64,000 nucleotides of DNA from Mucidula mucida (GCA_015501055.1 JADNYV010000183.1:1-64000); one strand, 5' to 3'. Shown: positions 23,585 to 36,400, counted from the stretch's first letter. Notes: generated from the sequence alone by a model not told the origin. Program-made: numbers and translations.

Positions 23585-24046
23585 TGATTCAGCATCGGCC
23601 TGTTGTAATTATAGATTTCTTCATGCTGTGAATTTAGATTTGTAGTTTAGCTCGAACCAGCCGTCCGACACCGGTTCTTTGGAGCCAACAATTGAAGCCG
23701 CGGCAAGTTTACTTTGATTACATTGAAATGGTGCTCAATACAGTACGTGATACAAGCACCCCTCCACCTGCATAGAGTACACAAGAACATATTTGAAGCT
23801 ACCTAGCGCTTCCCCTCTCGCGCGTCGTGTCCGGACCGTCATGATTGAAGGTCAATAATGACTCTGAGGCGCAACACCACGCACAAACAAGAGAGACATC
23901 AGATCACTGACGTCCTTGCGGACTTGGCACTCCGGAGTCCGTTGCGCCACACTTCTTTGCATTCACTCAACTTCTCCGCTGTATCATTCTGTAGCGGCGA
24001 CCCATAGCTCGTGATACATAATTATACTTGACATATCTGACAACTA
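23585..24046. other. Intergenic, nothing recognised
   Basis: Transition from gene-rich sequence to the AT-rich mobile-element island. No frame or repeat was identified. Confidence 0.35.
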
Positions 24047-24239
24047 CCATGGCGACCGCGCCACAACTAGCACCTGGCTTGTGCACTTCTGCACTCACTT
24101 CCGCCTCAACAAGGCCCATTATACCACCGGCAAAGAACAGATATCATTATTCCTCAGCTACCTTAAGGGTCCCATTGCAGGCAAATGGGCAGAGAGGCAC
24201 ATAAAGGAGTACAATGCCAATCAGGCGGATAGCACTATC
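24047..24239 (+). pseudogene. Ty3-type gag fragment
   Basis: One frame reads GDRATTSTWLVHFCTHFRLN, then SLFLSYLKGPIAGKWAE, the pattern of a gag capsid core. It is cut off abruptly at an LTR (24240). No start, zinc finger or pol is attached, and it does not come from the same gag as the element at 26880-27414. Confidence 0.6.
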
Positions 24240-24661
24240 TGTTAAGGACAGAGTCCGGTGTAAACCAAACAACCACCTAAGTCGCACAGAGACGGGGGAA
24301 CAATGGAGACGAGAGGCAAAGATGATGATAAGGTGAAGTAGGAGCAGGTCAGGCTCAATACAGTGCAGGGGGCTACCGAACAGTGTAGAGACAAAGTTGA
24401 CAAACTGAGGAATCTACCTAGAAAGGCCGTGTATATATATAAAGAGTCCGTGGCTGTGTAAACAAGAGACAGTGTGGATCACATCATTGGGTGATGTACA
24501 GGTGACAGGCTATGCTGATGGGCTATACCTGAATCAGGCCTGGGCCAAGGCAGTGCGGACCGGACCCGGAGCGTATGATATGTAATAATGGAAGAGTGTG
24601 GCGTTGACACAATAATGAGGTGGACCGAGGTGGGGGCAACAGAATAGAGGCAATTTGTGAC
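24240..24661 (+). repeat. LTR plus 50 bases of internal sequence, inverted relative to its own element
   Basis: 24240-24611 matches the reverse complement of the LTR at 27425-27819, for example CTGAGGAATCTACCTAGAAA in both. The match runs on for 50 bases into the gag start (GGTGGGGGCAACAGAATAGAGG) and stops at 24661, where reverse-transcriptase sequence of the opposite strand begins. LTRs of one element should be direct repeats; these are inverted. Confidence 0.8.
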
Positions 24662-24751
24662 AATCGGCTTCCAGTTGCACCAAAATTCCCCTGGTTGCGT
24701 AATCGGAGGCGTCAACTTCAACGCGATAGGGTTTGTCAGGATTGGGCATGA

Positions 24752-25931
24752 CTAGAACAGGAGAAGAGGCGAACACATCTTTAAGTACCTCAAATGCAGC
24801 TTAGCACTCAGGTGTCCATGCCCAGGTCTTGCTCTTCTTGGTAAGGTCAAAGAGCAGATGGGCAATCTTAGAGAAACCTTAGATGAACCAGCAACAAAAG
24901 TTCCTAAAGCCAAGGAAGGACTGAACGTCCTTGACGTTTCAAGGTTCTGGCCATTATACAACACCAGCAACCTTAATGAGGTCCATGCAAAGTGTGTTGT
25001 GAGAGATGATAAGTCCCAAGAATTTAATTGACTCAGCTTCAAAGATACACTTCTCTAGCTTGGCATAGAGATTGTGCTCCTAAAGCCGCTGTAAGACTTG
25101 CCAAACCTATTTTGGTGTTCCTTGAGTCTTTTTGTAAATATCAGGATGTTGTTCATATTTACCACAACTTTTCCCAAGTCAATAGGGTTTATAAAAATGG
25201 TATTCATCATTGCTTGAAACGTGGCAGAGAAATTTATAAGACCAAAAAACATCACCGTAGGTTCAAACAGGCCGTGATTTGTCTTAAACGCGCCCTTCCA
25301 CTTGTCTCCTTTGTTGATCCAAACGTTATTGTAAACCCAACACAAGTCAATTTTAGAGAAGATCCTTGCGCCCTTAAGCTTGTTGAGTAAGCTCAGGTAT
25401 AAGGGAAAGGGGGTACTAGTTCTTGATGGTTCCCTTGTTGAGCTCGCGGTAGTCCTGAACAGGGTGTAGCTTTCCGTCTTTCTTTTTAACAAAGAAGAAG
25501 GGACTCGCCATAGGGGATTTAGATGGGCGGATATACCCTTTAGCCAAGTTCTCATCCAGGAACGCGTTAAGTTCAACTTGTTCAACGGGCAACAGAGGGT
25601 AGGTCTTGCACAGTTTGAGTTCAAATCCAGGAGTAAGGTCAATAGTGTGATTCCAGGAGGTGTGTGCGGGGAGACGTTTGGACATGTGTAGATGTAGTAG
25701 GGTGCTGGGATCTGCAAAGATAGGGAATAGCTGTTGGTTGGTTTTTTGTTTTCTTCTGCAAGTTGCTGAGCCTTTGTAAACCCCGTGCAAATATGAACAG
25801 AGGGGCTGTTTAAAGGATTTGAATTTTAACCGGGCGGGGATAATTATCCCAAAAAATTTATTCAAACATCTGCTCTTTCCACTCCCTCGGTACCTCCTCC
25901 TTCTCCTCTTTGTCTTCGGTGAATAAAACAA
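24752..25931 (-). pseudogene. Ty3 reverse transcriptase, catalytic residues lost
   Basis: Recognisable blocks are FLDENLAKGYIRPSKSPMAS, FFFVKKKDGKLHPVQDYREL, FSKIDLCWVYNNVWI, FGLINFSATFQAMMNTIF and the catalytic box, read here as VNMNNILIF where active enzymes have Y/F-x-DD. A YRVEVDASDYATRGILVQLE stretch marks the start of RNase H near 24730. Several frame shifts separate the blocks. Both catalytic Asp are Asn, so the enzyme would be dead. Confidence 0.8.
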
Positions 25932-26110
25932 CCAGGACTTGTAGTTTGTTAAAACTTTGCATGCGGGCTAAGCGCCTATAGATTTGGTGCATGCACACAC
26001 ATTAGTTATGGGAGGATTCTTGAGAACACAGGTTTTTGGACATCGGTTAAAGTCAACCTGGGTGCCGGCCCAGTTAATAGAGGGATTGTGCTCATTCAGC
26101 CAGTTTGTTC

Positions 26111-26413
26111 CTAGAATGATGGTGTGATCCCCAATATCTGTAATGTGTAAAGCTCTATGAGCTCCTTGTGGTAGGACTGGCCGTCTCGGCTATAGATGCA
26201 GACATGTTGGATGGTATAGTATTGCACCCAGCCCATGACGTTCTTAAAGCCGTTGACATTACAAACAGGGAATGGGGAGGATAAAGAAATGAGGGTAAAA
26301 TTGTAAAGGTTAGCAAAGCGGGCGTTGATAATAATTCCTTCAGCACCGCTGTTGATTAAGGCATGTGCAACAATTTTTCTGCCAGTGACTTTGCCAATGA
26401 ACTCAAGTTCCAA
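26111..26413 (-). pseudogene. Ty3 aspartic protease, active-site Asp changed to Asn
   Basis: The block HALINSGAEGIIINARFA corresponds to the usual LIDSGA protease motif, with Asn in place of the catalytic Asp. The surrounding frame is open for about 100 codons. Confidence 0.7.
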
Positions 26414-26621
26414 GGTGATAAAGGGTGTCTGTTGGTTTTGGAGGACTGTAAATACTCAAAATTCTAAGGGATGGACATGCTTACACAAAGAAGATAATAC
26501 AGCATATTAATTGGCAAAATTCTTGGCAAAACATGTTACGGCTCCGCCTAATGTTGTGGTAGGGAAGCACTCCAAAAATTCAAATTGGCAACATCCTTCA
26601 AATATGCCATTGCCTGCTCTT

Positions 26622-27414
26622 TTACTTCTCCCTGCAACGTCTGAAGGAGATTGGCCACCACACTAATCTGCTGGATGATGTCAACCTGGGTTGAGGTAGA
26701 AGTGTTGGACATAGAGGTAAATGGAGCATTGGGCGCAATGACCTCGGTAGGGCAAACATTCCGGCCAGGAATGGGGCCACGTGTGGGACAGTCATGGGAA
26801 ATGTGGCCGATCTGGTGGCATTTGAAGCAGGCACAATGCTGAAGGATCTCTCATTCAAAGGCAGTTAGTCTTAGAAGAGCGTGAGGGTTCAATTATGCAC
26901 CTGGGCGTCTAGACATGTTCACATCCATGGGGACCCCCATGTCAGGAGCCAGAGCACGGGCAGCTGGAGTAGGCTGGGGCACCAATGTTAAAGTTGTACC
27001 CCAGCCATTGGAATACCAAATGGCCTTCTCGTGTTGTTGTGCCTTCCATGTGTTCTGCATTACAACTGCACATTGCTTATAGTCCGCAAGGTTGGTGAGA
27101 ATGGGAAGCAAGGTGGAGATGTGATCAACCAGGCTCGGGTTGAGACCCTTTTTGAAGTAGTAAAGCAAGGAGATCTCATCAAAACCAGACTCGTCAGTAT
27201 GGGTATCAAATGCAGTGATGAACTTATTAAGGTCTGCTAGCTTTCCTGTTATGCGGATTGTTTCCACCATCTGACAAGCAGTGGTAATGGGGTCTAGAGC
27301 GGCAAAGTCCAATTTGAACTGATTGATGACAACATCCATGGTGATCCATTGCTTATCAGTGGGGGCGATAGTGTCACAAATCACCTCTATTCTGTTGCCC
27401 CCACCTTGGTCCAT
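26622..27414 (-). pseudogene. Ty3 Gag with CCHC zinc knuckle
   Basis: The frame 27414-26893 starts MDQGGGNRIEVICDTIAP only ten bases inside the LTR. It contains FDEISLLYYFKKGLNPSLVD and the LADYKQCAVVMQNTW region of fungal Ty3 Gag. In a second frame the knuckle CFKCHQIGHISHDC follows near 26810-26770. The shift between them breaks the protein. Confidence 0.8.
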
Positions 27415-27424
27415 CTCATCATTA

Positions 27425-27819
27425 TGTTAATGCCATACTCTTCCATTATTACATATCACATGCTCCGGGTCCGGTCCGCACTGCCTTAGCCCAGGCCTGA
27501 TCCAGGTATAGCCCATCAGCATAGCCTGTCACCTGTCTATCACCTTATGATGTGATCCACACTGCCTCTTGTTTAACTTTGAGCCATTCTATTGTTTACA
27601 CAGCCACAGACTCTTTATATGTATACATGGCCTTTCTAGGTAGATTCCTCAGTTTGTCAACTTTGTCTCTACACTGTTTGGTAGCTCCCTGCACTGTATT
27701 GAGTCTGATCTGCTCCTACTTCATCTTATTATTATCTCTACCTCTCTTCTCCATTGTTCTCCCGTTTTTATGCAACTTGGGTGGTTGTTTGGTTTATGCC
27801 GGACTCCGTCCTTGACACA
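27425..27819 (-). repeat. LTR of the decayed Ty3 element
   Basis: 395 bases running TGT...ACA on either strand, with a TATA-like TTTATATGTATAC stretch near 27616. Its inverted partner is at 24240-24611. The five bases outside the two LTRs do not match, so no target-site duplication is visible. Confidence 0.75.
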
Positions 27820-27839
27820 TGCTGTACAATAGATCATGT

Positions 27840-29132
27840 AGATAACAATGAACTATTGCTTTACATCACTGTGATGGACCTCAGCAATAATGAGTTATAT
27901 TGTAGGAACCTCCTGCTACTCTCAGCAGTTGTTGTTATTCAGGCTGCTGCTGCTGCTACCCATATATATGCTGAGGAGCATTATCTTAGCCAGGCCTACC
28001 ATACCTCTATGCTGACCGGGTAAATGTGACTCAACAAGCTCATCCATGGATATCCAAAGCGGATAAAGATAGAACTTGTAGTCAGTTTGTATGTGTTCCC
28101 GCTCCTTGTAGCCCAGCTATATGTCCTTGGACTGACAAATGCCAACAACTTTGTCAAACTTGACAAGCAGGTTTGTCTGTGAGCAGTTTCAACCTACTAG
28201 TGCATGCAAAGTATGTGCTATCATCTAGCAGCCAACCATAGCACAACTGATCTGTGTTAACCAATAATAGATACTTTTGTAAAATCTGTCTTGAACTTTC
28301 AGACCCTGCCTTCTACAATATGTTTGTTGTACTTTCCTCCATCAATGATCCCCCATCTCTATATCTCCGTAATAATCTCAAGCTTTGGCCTTTAAGGGCT
28401 GTGTTGGAGCGCTTAATGATACATACATTATGTCAGCACTATTAGTCACAGATTGTCACAGTGCAAATGCTCGCAACAGGAAGGGCTTTATCTCATAAAA
28501 TGTCCTAGCATACTGTGACTTTACAATGCGCTTTTTGTATCTGTTATGTGGTTGAGATGGATCTGTCACCAACTCACATCTATACACTGATGCACATTTA
28601 TTGAATTTTCCCGTTCCCAATGAGTGTTTCTATTTAGGAGATGCTGGCTTCAATATATATAATGCAGTTCTTATTTGCTATTGTGGTGTTTGTTACCATT
28701 TTGCAGAGTGGGTGCGTGCAGTGCAAAGCTGAGTGTGTTATAGCAACATCTTTATATATATTGATATACTCATTTCTGATAAGGCCAAACAATTGTAAAG
28801 AGCTCTTTAATCTTTATCATTTACAAGCTCGCAATGTGATTGAACATATCTTTGGTGTTATTAAGAACCACTGGTGTATTTTAATTTTTTTGCTTCACTA
28901 TGACATGAACGTACAGGCTTGTATTCTTACAGCTCTTGGTGCCCTCCACAACTTTATTCTTTTCCATAATTCTACCAATATTGCAGAGTGGAACGCGCTA
29001 TCAGGAGAGCCTGGTATTAGAGACGTTGCAAAGGGTTATGTACCTGCAGAAGAAACTGTATATATTGTTGTAGCCCACCATAATCCTCCTCTAAATTCAC
29101 ACCTTCTGGTCTTCCTCATCCCAAATGCATAA
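27840..29132 (+). pseudogene. PIF/Harbinger-type DDE transposase, decayed
   Basis: The N-terminal pattern YHTSMLTG, then WLNKLIHGYPKRI and LYVFPLLVAQL, and the C-terminal block LFNLYHLQARNVIEHIFGVI with VQACILTALGALHNFI match fungal DDE_Tnp_4 transposases. Stops and shifts interrupt the part between (28020-28640), and the catalytic acid residues could not all be placed. Terminal repeats and target duplication were not found. Confidence 0.7.
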
Positions 29133-29216
29133 ATAGAAGTCCGCCTTGTTTATGTTCTCCATAACATTCATAAGATCTGCTTGTTTGTTAGCTGTTAGCC
29201 ATTTCTCCTGCTTTTA

Positions 29217-29960
29217 AATCTGTCGCACAACAGCTATGCAACAAATAGAGCTTGCTTGCAATAATATACTCAAACCCAAACCAGATGCAGATTGCAGCGC
29301 AAGTGCCTTTTTAATCATCTCGCTCATATTGTTGACAGAGGTTCCCAGTAAAAAGATGGCATCTACACCGGTACGGGGCTTTTTGGCACTGACATCTAAA
29401 AGCAGAGTAGGTGTACTCTCACACTTGCGTTGGATACGTGCTGGCATGACAAGTGGCATAGGAACCTGATAAGTGTTAGTACACATTAATAATAAAAGAT
29501 TCATAAGCTACATTATCTTCACAACTCTGAGGATTGTCCTCATTGTTGTCTGGTGCGGGACTCAGCTTGCAGGAGGGTCCATTTCCATTGAGTGGCTAAG
29601 ACTGCAATCATTGCATAAGAGGTTGAAACTGTGATTAAGATTTTGGCTAAGATGGCGATTGCAATAATAAAAGGGTAGGCTGGTAAACGTAGCTTCCCTT
29701 CGCCTTTGAGGGCTGTAGTGGCTGCATATCCTGGTATAGCTTTCAACCTACATTTTTAAATGAACCAATTATGGGGTGCTTATTAACGAGTGCCTTTTAG
29801 ATCAGCTCCTCCTCAGGAGATAGGATGTTGCATCCATACTTGTTGCTGTATGTTACGCCAGAGAGGTTGACCAGGTAGTCAATGACCAACACAATGAACT
29901 TGAGCTGATGGCGCGTTAGCGTTGCGTCAAACAAATCAGAAAGACCTTATAGCGCTCAAC
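29217..29960 (-). pseudogene. Myb/SANT-like DNA-binding protein relic
   Basis: The minus strand reads LKFIVLVIDYLVNLSGVTYS, then ILSPEEELI, a stop, ALVNKHPIIGSFKNVG, a stop and KLYQDM, the pattern of Myb/SANT-like proteins in agarics. The tail 29504-29214 is open (VPMPLVMPARIQRKCESTP). PIF/Harbinger elements usually carry such a second gene beside the transposase, so it may belong to the element at 27840. The opposite orientation and decay leave this open. Confidence 0.5.
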
Positions 29961-30419
29961 TTGTTCCAAATACTTTTTTTATCCTTTTTACCACCTTTAA
30001 CACATTATTTATTCAGGTGCTTTGCAGCAGCAATGAGCTCAGGTGATTTGAACTTTACATTGTCCCCCGCAGTAGGGACAAGAGGTGTCATAAACACAAT
30101 GAGGTGTTTAGTACAAAATGACCAGAATGTCTTGCCTGCACCTGATACAATGAACATATCCTTTAAGAGTGCAAAAAAGAAATATTCAATGCTCAATGAT
30201 TTTTTCTACGGTGCGGTGCAATAGCAGGTTGTGCAGCAGATTTGTCTTCATTGTCCAACACATGTTGTAATTTTAGGAGGGCAGGTTGCAGCGATTAAAC
30301 CAATCATTCATGGACAACCACAGCCGCTACCAGGTACCAAACAGGCTTTAAGCATATTTAGGATATGTCTTCCCAGACTGTCTTCTATGCCGCAGAACAT
30401 CATCCATTTATAAAGTTGT

Positions 30420-31800
30420 GCATGCTTGACAAAGAGTTCTGGGAAAGCCTTATGGTTGTACATGGTGTCCTCACACTTTATACCACCTTATTGGTCTAAA
30501 TATGTATCCAGGGTGCTAAGATAGCTTAGCACTTTTAGCTTAAAGCAACAATTATGATTGCAAAAGGCAAAGATTTGGATGTTAATATTAAAACGGGATA
30601 TGACAAGACATTCTACATACTCATCCCGCAACTCCTTTATCCGCTTGACATTACTATTATTCTCTCATCCCTCTACATTCTGCTTAAACTGCCAGCTTCT
30701 TGCAGTATGGAATCTCAGCTATGTGTATCAATGAAGACATGCCTGAGGATGATGAACTCTGGACGATAGGTCACCATTTATTACAACAGCCTATCACTTA
30801 CGTATCATATAGAACATCAGTGCTGCCTTCTATCATGTACTGATTATTGCATCAGAACAGTTTATGCTGTTTAAGGGCAAGACAACATGACTTTTGTAAT
30901 TGCTTAATAATATCAAGCCTTGTGCACTGGTCCATTATATAAAGTATGTGTTTATTGATAAGGCACACAATATACATATGATAGAATTGAATCTCTACAG
31001 CATTCCTGTGTTTTGCCCCGCATATCAGAAGATTGATCACTTTTGACTAAAACTTAATGGTTTTGTTCCGTTCTAAGCCCTATTCAAGATGCAGCTACCA
31101 TATGTAAAAAGGACCATTATTGAAAGCCTGGACATGAAGAAAGACTTTGTTTCGATCACCTTAAGCAGCAATCAACTAATTATTATCTACACCATTTATC
31201 CAATCATTAGCACCAAGAAGGATTTGCATAATTTGGACTTCCTTATTGCAGATAACGGATCAGCCCCCTTTAAAAAAGGTCCTCATCTTCCATGACAGCA
31301 CAGAGGAGAGTGTCTCTACAGCAGTGTACATTAATTGTCACCTTTGTCCTAATCTTTAAGGAACTGGCATATGTCGCCACTACCACAATTCAATGTCAGC
31401 TGCATATTGCATGGCACTATACACTAATTTCAGTGATCCAAAGGGCATTTGCAAGCTCCTATTTACAATAGAAGGTGCTTCTGAAGTATGTGACTTTGTA
31501 ATTTAAAGAATATCTGTACTTATAACTCTTAAGGGTCTCAATATCTGTGAGATCTTTGCCGTGATTATGTTTGGTTGTTTACATGAGGCATGTAAAGCAC
31601 TTCAGTGTAGAGGTCGTGTCTGATGCATAGCTGAAGGCTATAGAATTGTGCTTTTTATGTACAAGTTATGGGCAATGCACACTAATCTTTCGGACCATCC
31701 GCTTAATGAAAGAGATCCTGACCAGCCACGGGAACAGCCACTGAGTGCAAAGTCTAAAAAGCCCAATCAAACAAGTATAGTGATGCTTCATCTGATTTAA
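30420..31800 (+). pseudogene. RecQ-like helicase relic
   Basis: The block at 30554 reads DLDVNIKTGYDKTFYILIPQ, matching the RecQ-type motif I of many agaric helicase copies, but with Asp for the second Gly of GxGKT. Further blocks fit motifs downstream: a SEQFMLFKG stretch near 30850, RTIIESLDMKKDFVSITLSS at 31101, KKVLIFHDSTEESV near 31275, CRHYHNSMSAAY near 31370 and NFSDPKGICKLLF near 31430. Many stops and shifts lie between. Such helicases are often multicopy in mushrooms, so I treat it as part of the repeat island, not a host gene. Confidence 0.65.
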
Positions 31801-33095
31801 GACATATCAGTATATATTCAAGCATTCTATGCTAAGTACCTAGGTGATACAGCATTAACAGGTATGAGAAGTTCAATGAGTATGTCACAAAGAATTGATA
31901 TTACCTTTTAGCACTTGTGTTTGTTACATTCTAGTGCTGTAACCACCATCCTAATAATGGCTTCAACATAACACATTATTTTGATGGTTCATTCCTTAAG
32001 TGTGATAACACAAAGCTCTTTTATTATAACTGCACATCACGATATAAGATTGTTTCTCCCAATATGGAGAAACATAAATGTAGTGTGAAATATCTTCTAG
32101 TCAAGTATTGGGATGCCTTGGCCTTATGTCTTTAGCAGTGGTGTTCAAATCTTTTTACTTCCTCACATCTTTGTGCTGTATCCTTATTACCTGAAGTACT
32201 TAGCACACAGGCTATTAAAACTTTTGCACAAATTCATTCCTCAGGTATGACATCTGAACAAGTTCTTAGATGGATTGGACAGTTCATGGACATTGTGGAA
32301 GGAATCAGAGAGCAGTAATGAAGAAGCATGTACTATATTAGGTACTATAGCACTTGACACAATACACATCCAGAGAATTATACTAAAACTTCTGGATCTG
32401 TCACTAATGTAGCATTATCAACCTCTGCTTCCTCATACTTGGGTATCCCAACAGTATTCAATTCCTCTTCTGTGACCAGGCCTACTTGTGCATCATTCAT
32501 CTTCTTACAAAACATCAGAATTATTAATAACTGAATCTGTTTGTGTCCCTTCTTAATAACATTAGCTGTTTTCTTTGCTCTTAATTGCCCAGGTTGATTG
32601 AGAACACAAGATTAAAGACACTTGTTACATGCTTTGTTTGTAACCTTCCAGGCCAAAGGATTTGTATTCGGGATGATGTGGGATGTACCTTAATATGCAG
32701 TACTGATTTCTGACGCGAACTTCTTTATGATCCTTTGGAAGTACTCAATTGCGGTAGAGAGATCATCAATCCGTTCCCATATTGTTACAAGATCTTTAAT
32801 AATTAGAAGTTTCTAGACATCAGTGAGCATGATAGTATGATAATGAAAGAGTTATACTTGCTTTGAGCTTCTTAATGAGATGCTCAATGTTTATGTTGAT
32901 TTTTATTGCTTCTCCCTTTATGCCAGTAAGCAAAATAATCATGTTATTGCACATGATATTGCTACAGAAGTAGGCTTTAGTAGGGCAGTGTATGGCTTTG
33001 ATTGGACCTACACAAACTTGGGGGTTCAGACATGCTTAAAATTGTATACAATGTGAAGCACTTCTATTGCGTAGTTTGCACTGTCAGTGCCGCAA
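31801..33095. other. AT-rich degenerate sequence between helicase relic and copia element
   Basis: A few blocks suggest the helicase tail (YLGDTAL near 31840). Both strands are full of stops and no family could be named for the rest. Probably old mobile-element remains. Confidence 0.4.
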
Positions 33096-33352
33096 TGCTG
33101 AAGTCCAAGCCAGACATCTTGTTTCCTTCATACTTAATGAACACGGACCCAATTTGCTTCTGTATGTACTGACTTGTTTGTTTACTTACCAACTGCTCAT
33201 ATCTTCTCCAAATGACATGTACTTACTTTTTACTTACTATGCCCAGATTTCCCTTTAAATATTGTTTTTACTTATATTATATATAAACCATAGTCTATCA
33301 TAATCTACAGTGTGCTTTCTCCTCTTTATTCAAGTTCTTTTAAGTTCTAACA
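33096..33352 (+). repeat. Copia 5' LTR
   Basis: It starts TGCTGAAGTCCAAGCC, aligns with the 3' LTR start TGTTGAATAACAAGCC, and ends TTCTAACA just before the primer region. It contains a TATATATAAA stretch near 33282. Confidence 0.6.
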
Positions 33353-33442
33353 GGTTGTGGGCCCTGCCTGTGCCTAATCTATTCATCAAAAGTTTACTTG
33401 CTTGCAAATTGTTTCATGTACCTCTTCACATTGTATCCCACC

Positions 33443-36400
33443 ATGTCCACCAGCACAAAACTCATTAAGTTCTTTGCCCGTGTTCCGCAGTGCAAAGCGG
33501 ACGGGATGAACTGGATGTTCTATTGAGACCACTTTATATTTGCCGCCAAAGCAGCACAACTTGACAACTACCTTGTAGAGACAGCCGCACCACCATCTGT
33601 TTCAGTCCTCACTGATTCCGCCAATTCCACCAAGAAGGAGACCAACTCCATTAATCACCATTCAGGCATTGTTTGGCTTTGGAGTCCAAAAAGCAAACAA
33701 GGCCATTGAGAAGCAAGCATTGGCTTCAACAATCCCTAACTCATTATTCCTAAAAGTAAAGGGGAAGTCATCAGCAGGGAAAATGTAGAAAGAAGTAAAG
33801 GAGGAGTTTAAAAAGAGGTCAAAGATGATGACTGTTGACCTTAGAAGGAAGCTCCAAAAAGAGAGGTGCCCCAAGAACAGCAACATCAAGGCTCACCTTT
33901 CGAAACTTGAAGCTTTACGCGAAGAGCTTACCGCAATGAGCGCAGACCTCGGCAAAAACAATTTTATCATTATTTTGCTTAGTTCCCCTCCTGCCTCATA
34001 TAACCTCTACCTTGCAGTGCTGACAGCAATATCAGCCCTGCTCAGCCAGACCATCACGCCTGACGTATATGTACACGGCATCAGTAATAAGGCTGATCGC
34101 CGGCAAATCAAGAATTGCGCCAAAAAAGAGAAGAAGGCCGTGTTTAACACAAACGGTGGCTTCTCAAGGCACGGTGAATGGTCCTAAGGCAGCAAACATA
34201 GTAGCACAGTTGAGTGCTATAACTGCCACAAGAAGGGACACATCAAAGCAGAGTGCTAAGCAAAGGGAGGCGGAAAGGAGGGACAAGGCCCAAAAGGAAA
34301 GGGTGAAGGAAGAGCATTGCCAAACAAGGCAGTCAATGATAATAACAATGGCGTGTGGTATGCCCACACATGTTTAGAGTCAGGAAACTCCAACAAGGAC
34401 TGGCGCAACCTTGCAGAAATGAATCTTGGCGGCTACAATAAGCTGTGGTCTGAATATCTGCGCAACAAGGGAAAAGAGAGGTTGAAAGAATTGGCAGGTT
34501 TATACCTCAACAACAAGGTAGCCCAGTTATATGCAGAGGCATCAGAGAGCGCACTCAAGGCTGCTGAGGCAGCATTATCTATTTTTATCTCTGATAAGAC
34601 TAAGTTGGACTCTGACTACAACATCCCACCACTTCTCAAAACATCCAACACAGAGTCAGACAACAAAAACAACCTTTCAATGCTGTTGAGTGTAACAAGT
34701 TCATTGGAATGCTCCAATGAGGGGGGGTATCCTATGGCAGAGGAGGAAGAAAATTTCAGCAAATTTAATCCTGGCAAGGAGATTCCTAACATAGAAGATT
34801 ATTTAGATATTGAAGCAGAAGAAGATGTGTACACACATACCTTTAATACAGTATTTCTTGCTGCCGCCGCCATACTCCCAAACAAGCCCAAAGTCAACAT
34901 CTATGACTTTGGCGTGTTTCGCCATATGATGCTGTATCGCCTCTTCAATTACACCACCATTGAGCCCAGGTTCATTACTGCCACCAACAAAGGAAAGTTG
35001 CAGGCCATCGGCAAAGAAGACATGTACCTTTCTGGAAAAGCTGGCAAAAGAACGTGGTTTCTAGTTCTTAATGTCCTATATGTGTCACAGTTGGGTGTAT
35101 TGTTGCTGTTTGTCTTAAAGATTACTACTGCTGGGTACAGCACATTGTTTTGTGGCTCCAAATGCCAGATTTATGGTCCAAAAAACAAGCTAATGGGAAA
35201 GGTACCTGTTAAAGAAGAACTTTATAAAACAGAAACCAATGTACCTCATGCAAGCGCCGCATACAACACTCCCATCATCATATCCCTTGATGACCTCTAC
35301 TAAATGATGGGTCATATTGTGCCCAATGCAGTGAAGTGTCTCATTAAGGACCACATTATTGAAGCAATTATCCTTGATAAGTCAAAACCACCGCTAAAAT
35401 CCTGTAACTCTTGCGAGTATGGGAAGAAGACTCAAAAACCTGTCAGCAAGGTCAGTGAGCGGGCGGGTGCCAAAGAACTAGGCAAAATCATCCACTCAGA
35501 CCTTTGGGGTCTATCTCCCATCCCCATGCCTTAGCACAAAGAGTACTATGTGTCGTATGCGGACAATCATATACATTATTTAGCCATATTCCTCGTCCGC
35601 CAGAAGAGTGAGACATTCAAAATCTACCAGCAATACGAGGCATGGCTCAGCATGCAGTTTTAAGTAAAAATTAAGGAATCACATACCGACAAAGGCGGCA
35701 AGTACAGTAGCAATAAGTTTTGAGCTCATCCTTGCTGCACAAGAAACCAAGCACACAACCACCATCCATAATACTTCTAAGCACAACAGTATTGCCAAGC
35801 GTCTGAACCAAACATTTCTTAAGAAAGTCTGCACTATGCTTTACGCGTTAGGATTGCCCAAGAATTTGTGGGGCGAAGCGTTGAAACATGCTGTTTGGCT
35901 AAAAAACCGGATATTAAAAACCGGATATTAACATGTGTGTTAGATGGAAAAACACTATACAAAATGCTTCACGGCAAGAAGCCAAACCTGCGAGACCTGC
36001 ATAAATTTGGGTGCAAGGTCTGGGTCCACGACACCAAAGGATTCAAGCTTGACAGACGTGCACACATTGGTTGCTGGCTTAGTTTTGACAGCAAGACCAG
36101 TGGACATTAAATTTTCTGGGAGGATAATCATGGCCTTGGAGTTGAGAGAAGCATTAAATTTGACAAAAGAAAGGACACAAAAGTAAAAAAAAAGTATGCT
36201 GAATGAGGGGAAGAGGGAAGAAAGCATTCAGCCAACTTCCAGTATTCAAAACACAAAAAACATACCTAATTCTGCCTTCATACCTCTCTTGCCATTACCA
36301 GCACCCACTATGCCACCGTCTAGCATGCCTATTCCAACCATTTCTATGTTATTGTCTCTATCCCAGTTCACAACCGCACCCAAGACGTCTCAACTTCCTG

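Larger units (their letters stand above)
24662..27819 (-). mobile_element. Ty3/gypsy element, decayed, truncated inside pol
   Basis: On the minus strand the order is LTR (27819-27425), gag (27414-26880), a CCHC knuckle region, protease (26413-26111) and reverse transcriptase (25931-24752). RNase H, integrase and the normal second LTR are missing. Stops and frame shifts are frequent, and the protease and RT active-site Asp codons have become Asn codons. Confidence 0.85.

Noticed and set aside
27940..27958. Run of GCT/CTG repeats
   Set aside because: It is a short imperfect microsatellite inside the transposase relic; no function is implied.
30420..31800. RecQ helicase as a host repair gene
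   Set aside because: It has many stops, a changed P-loop and lies in the decayed island; relatives are multicopy.
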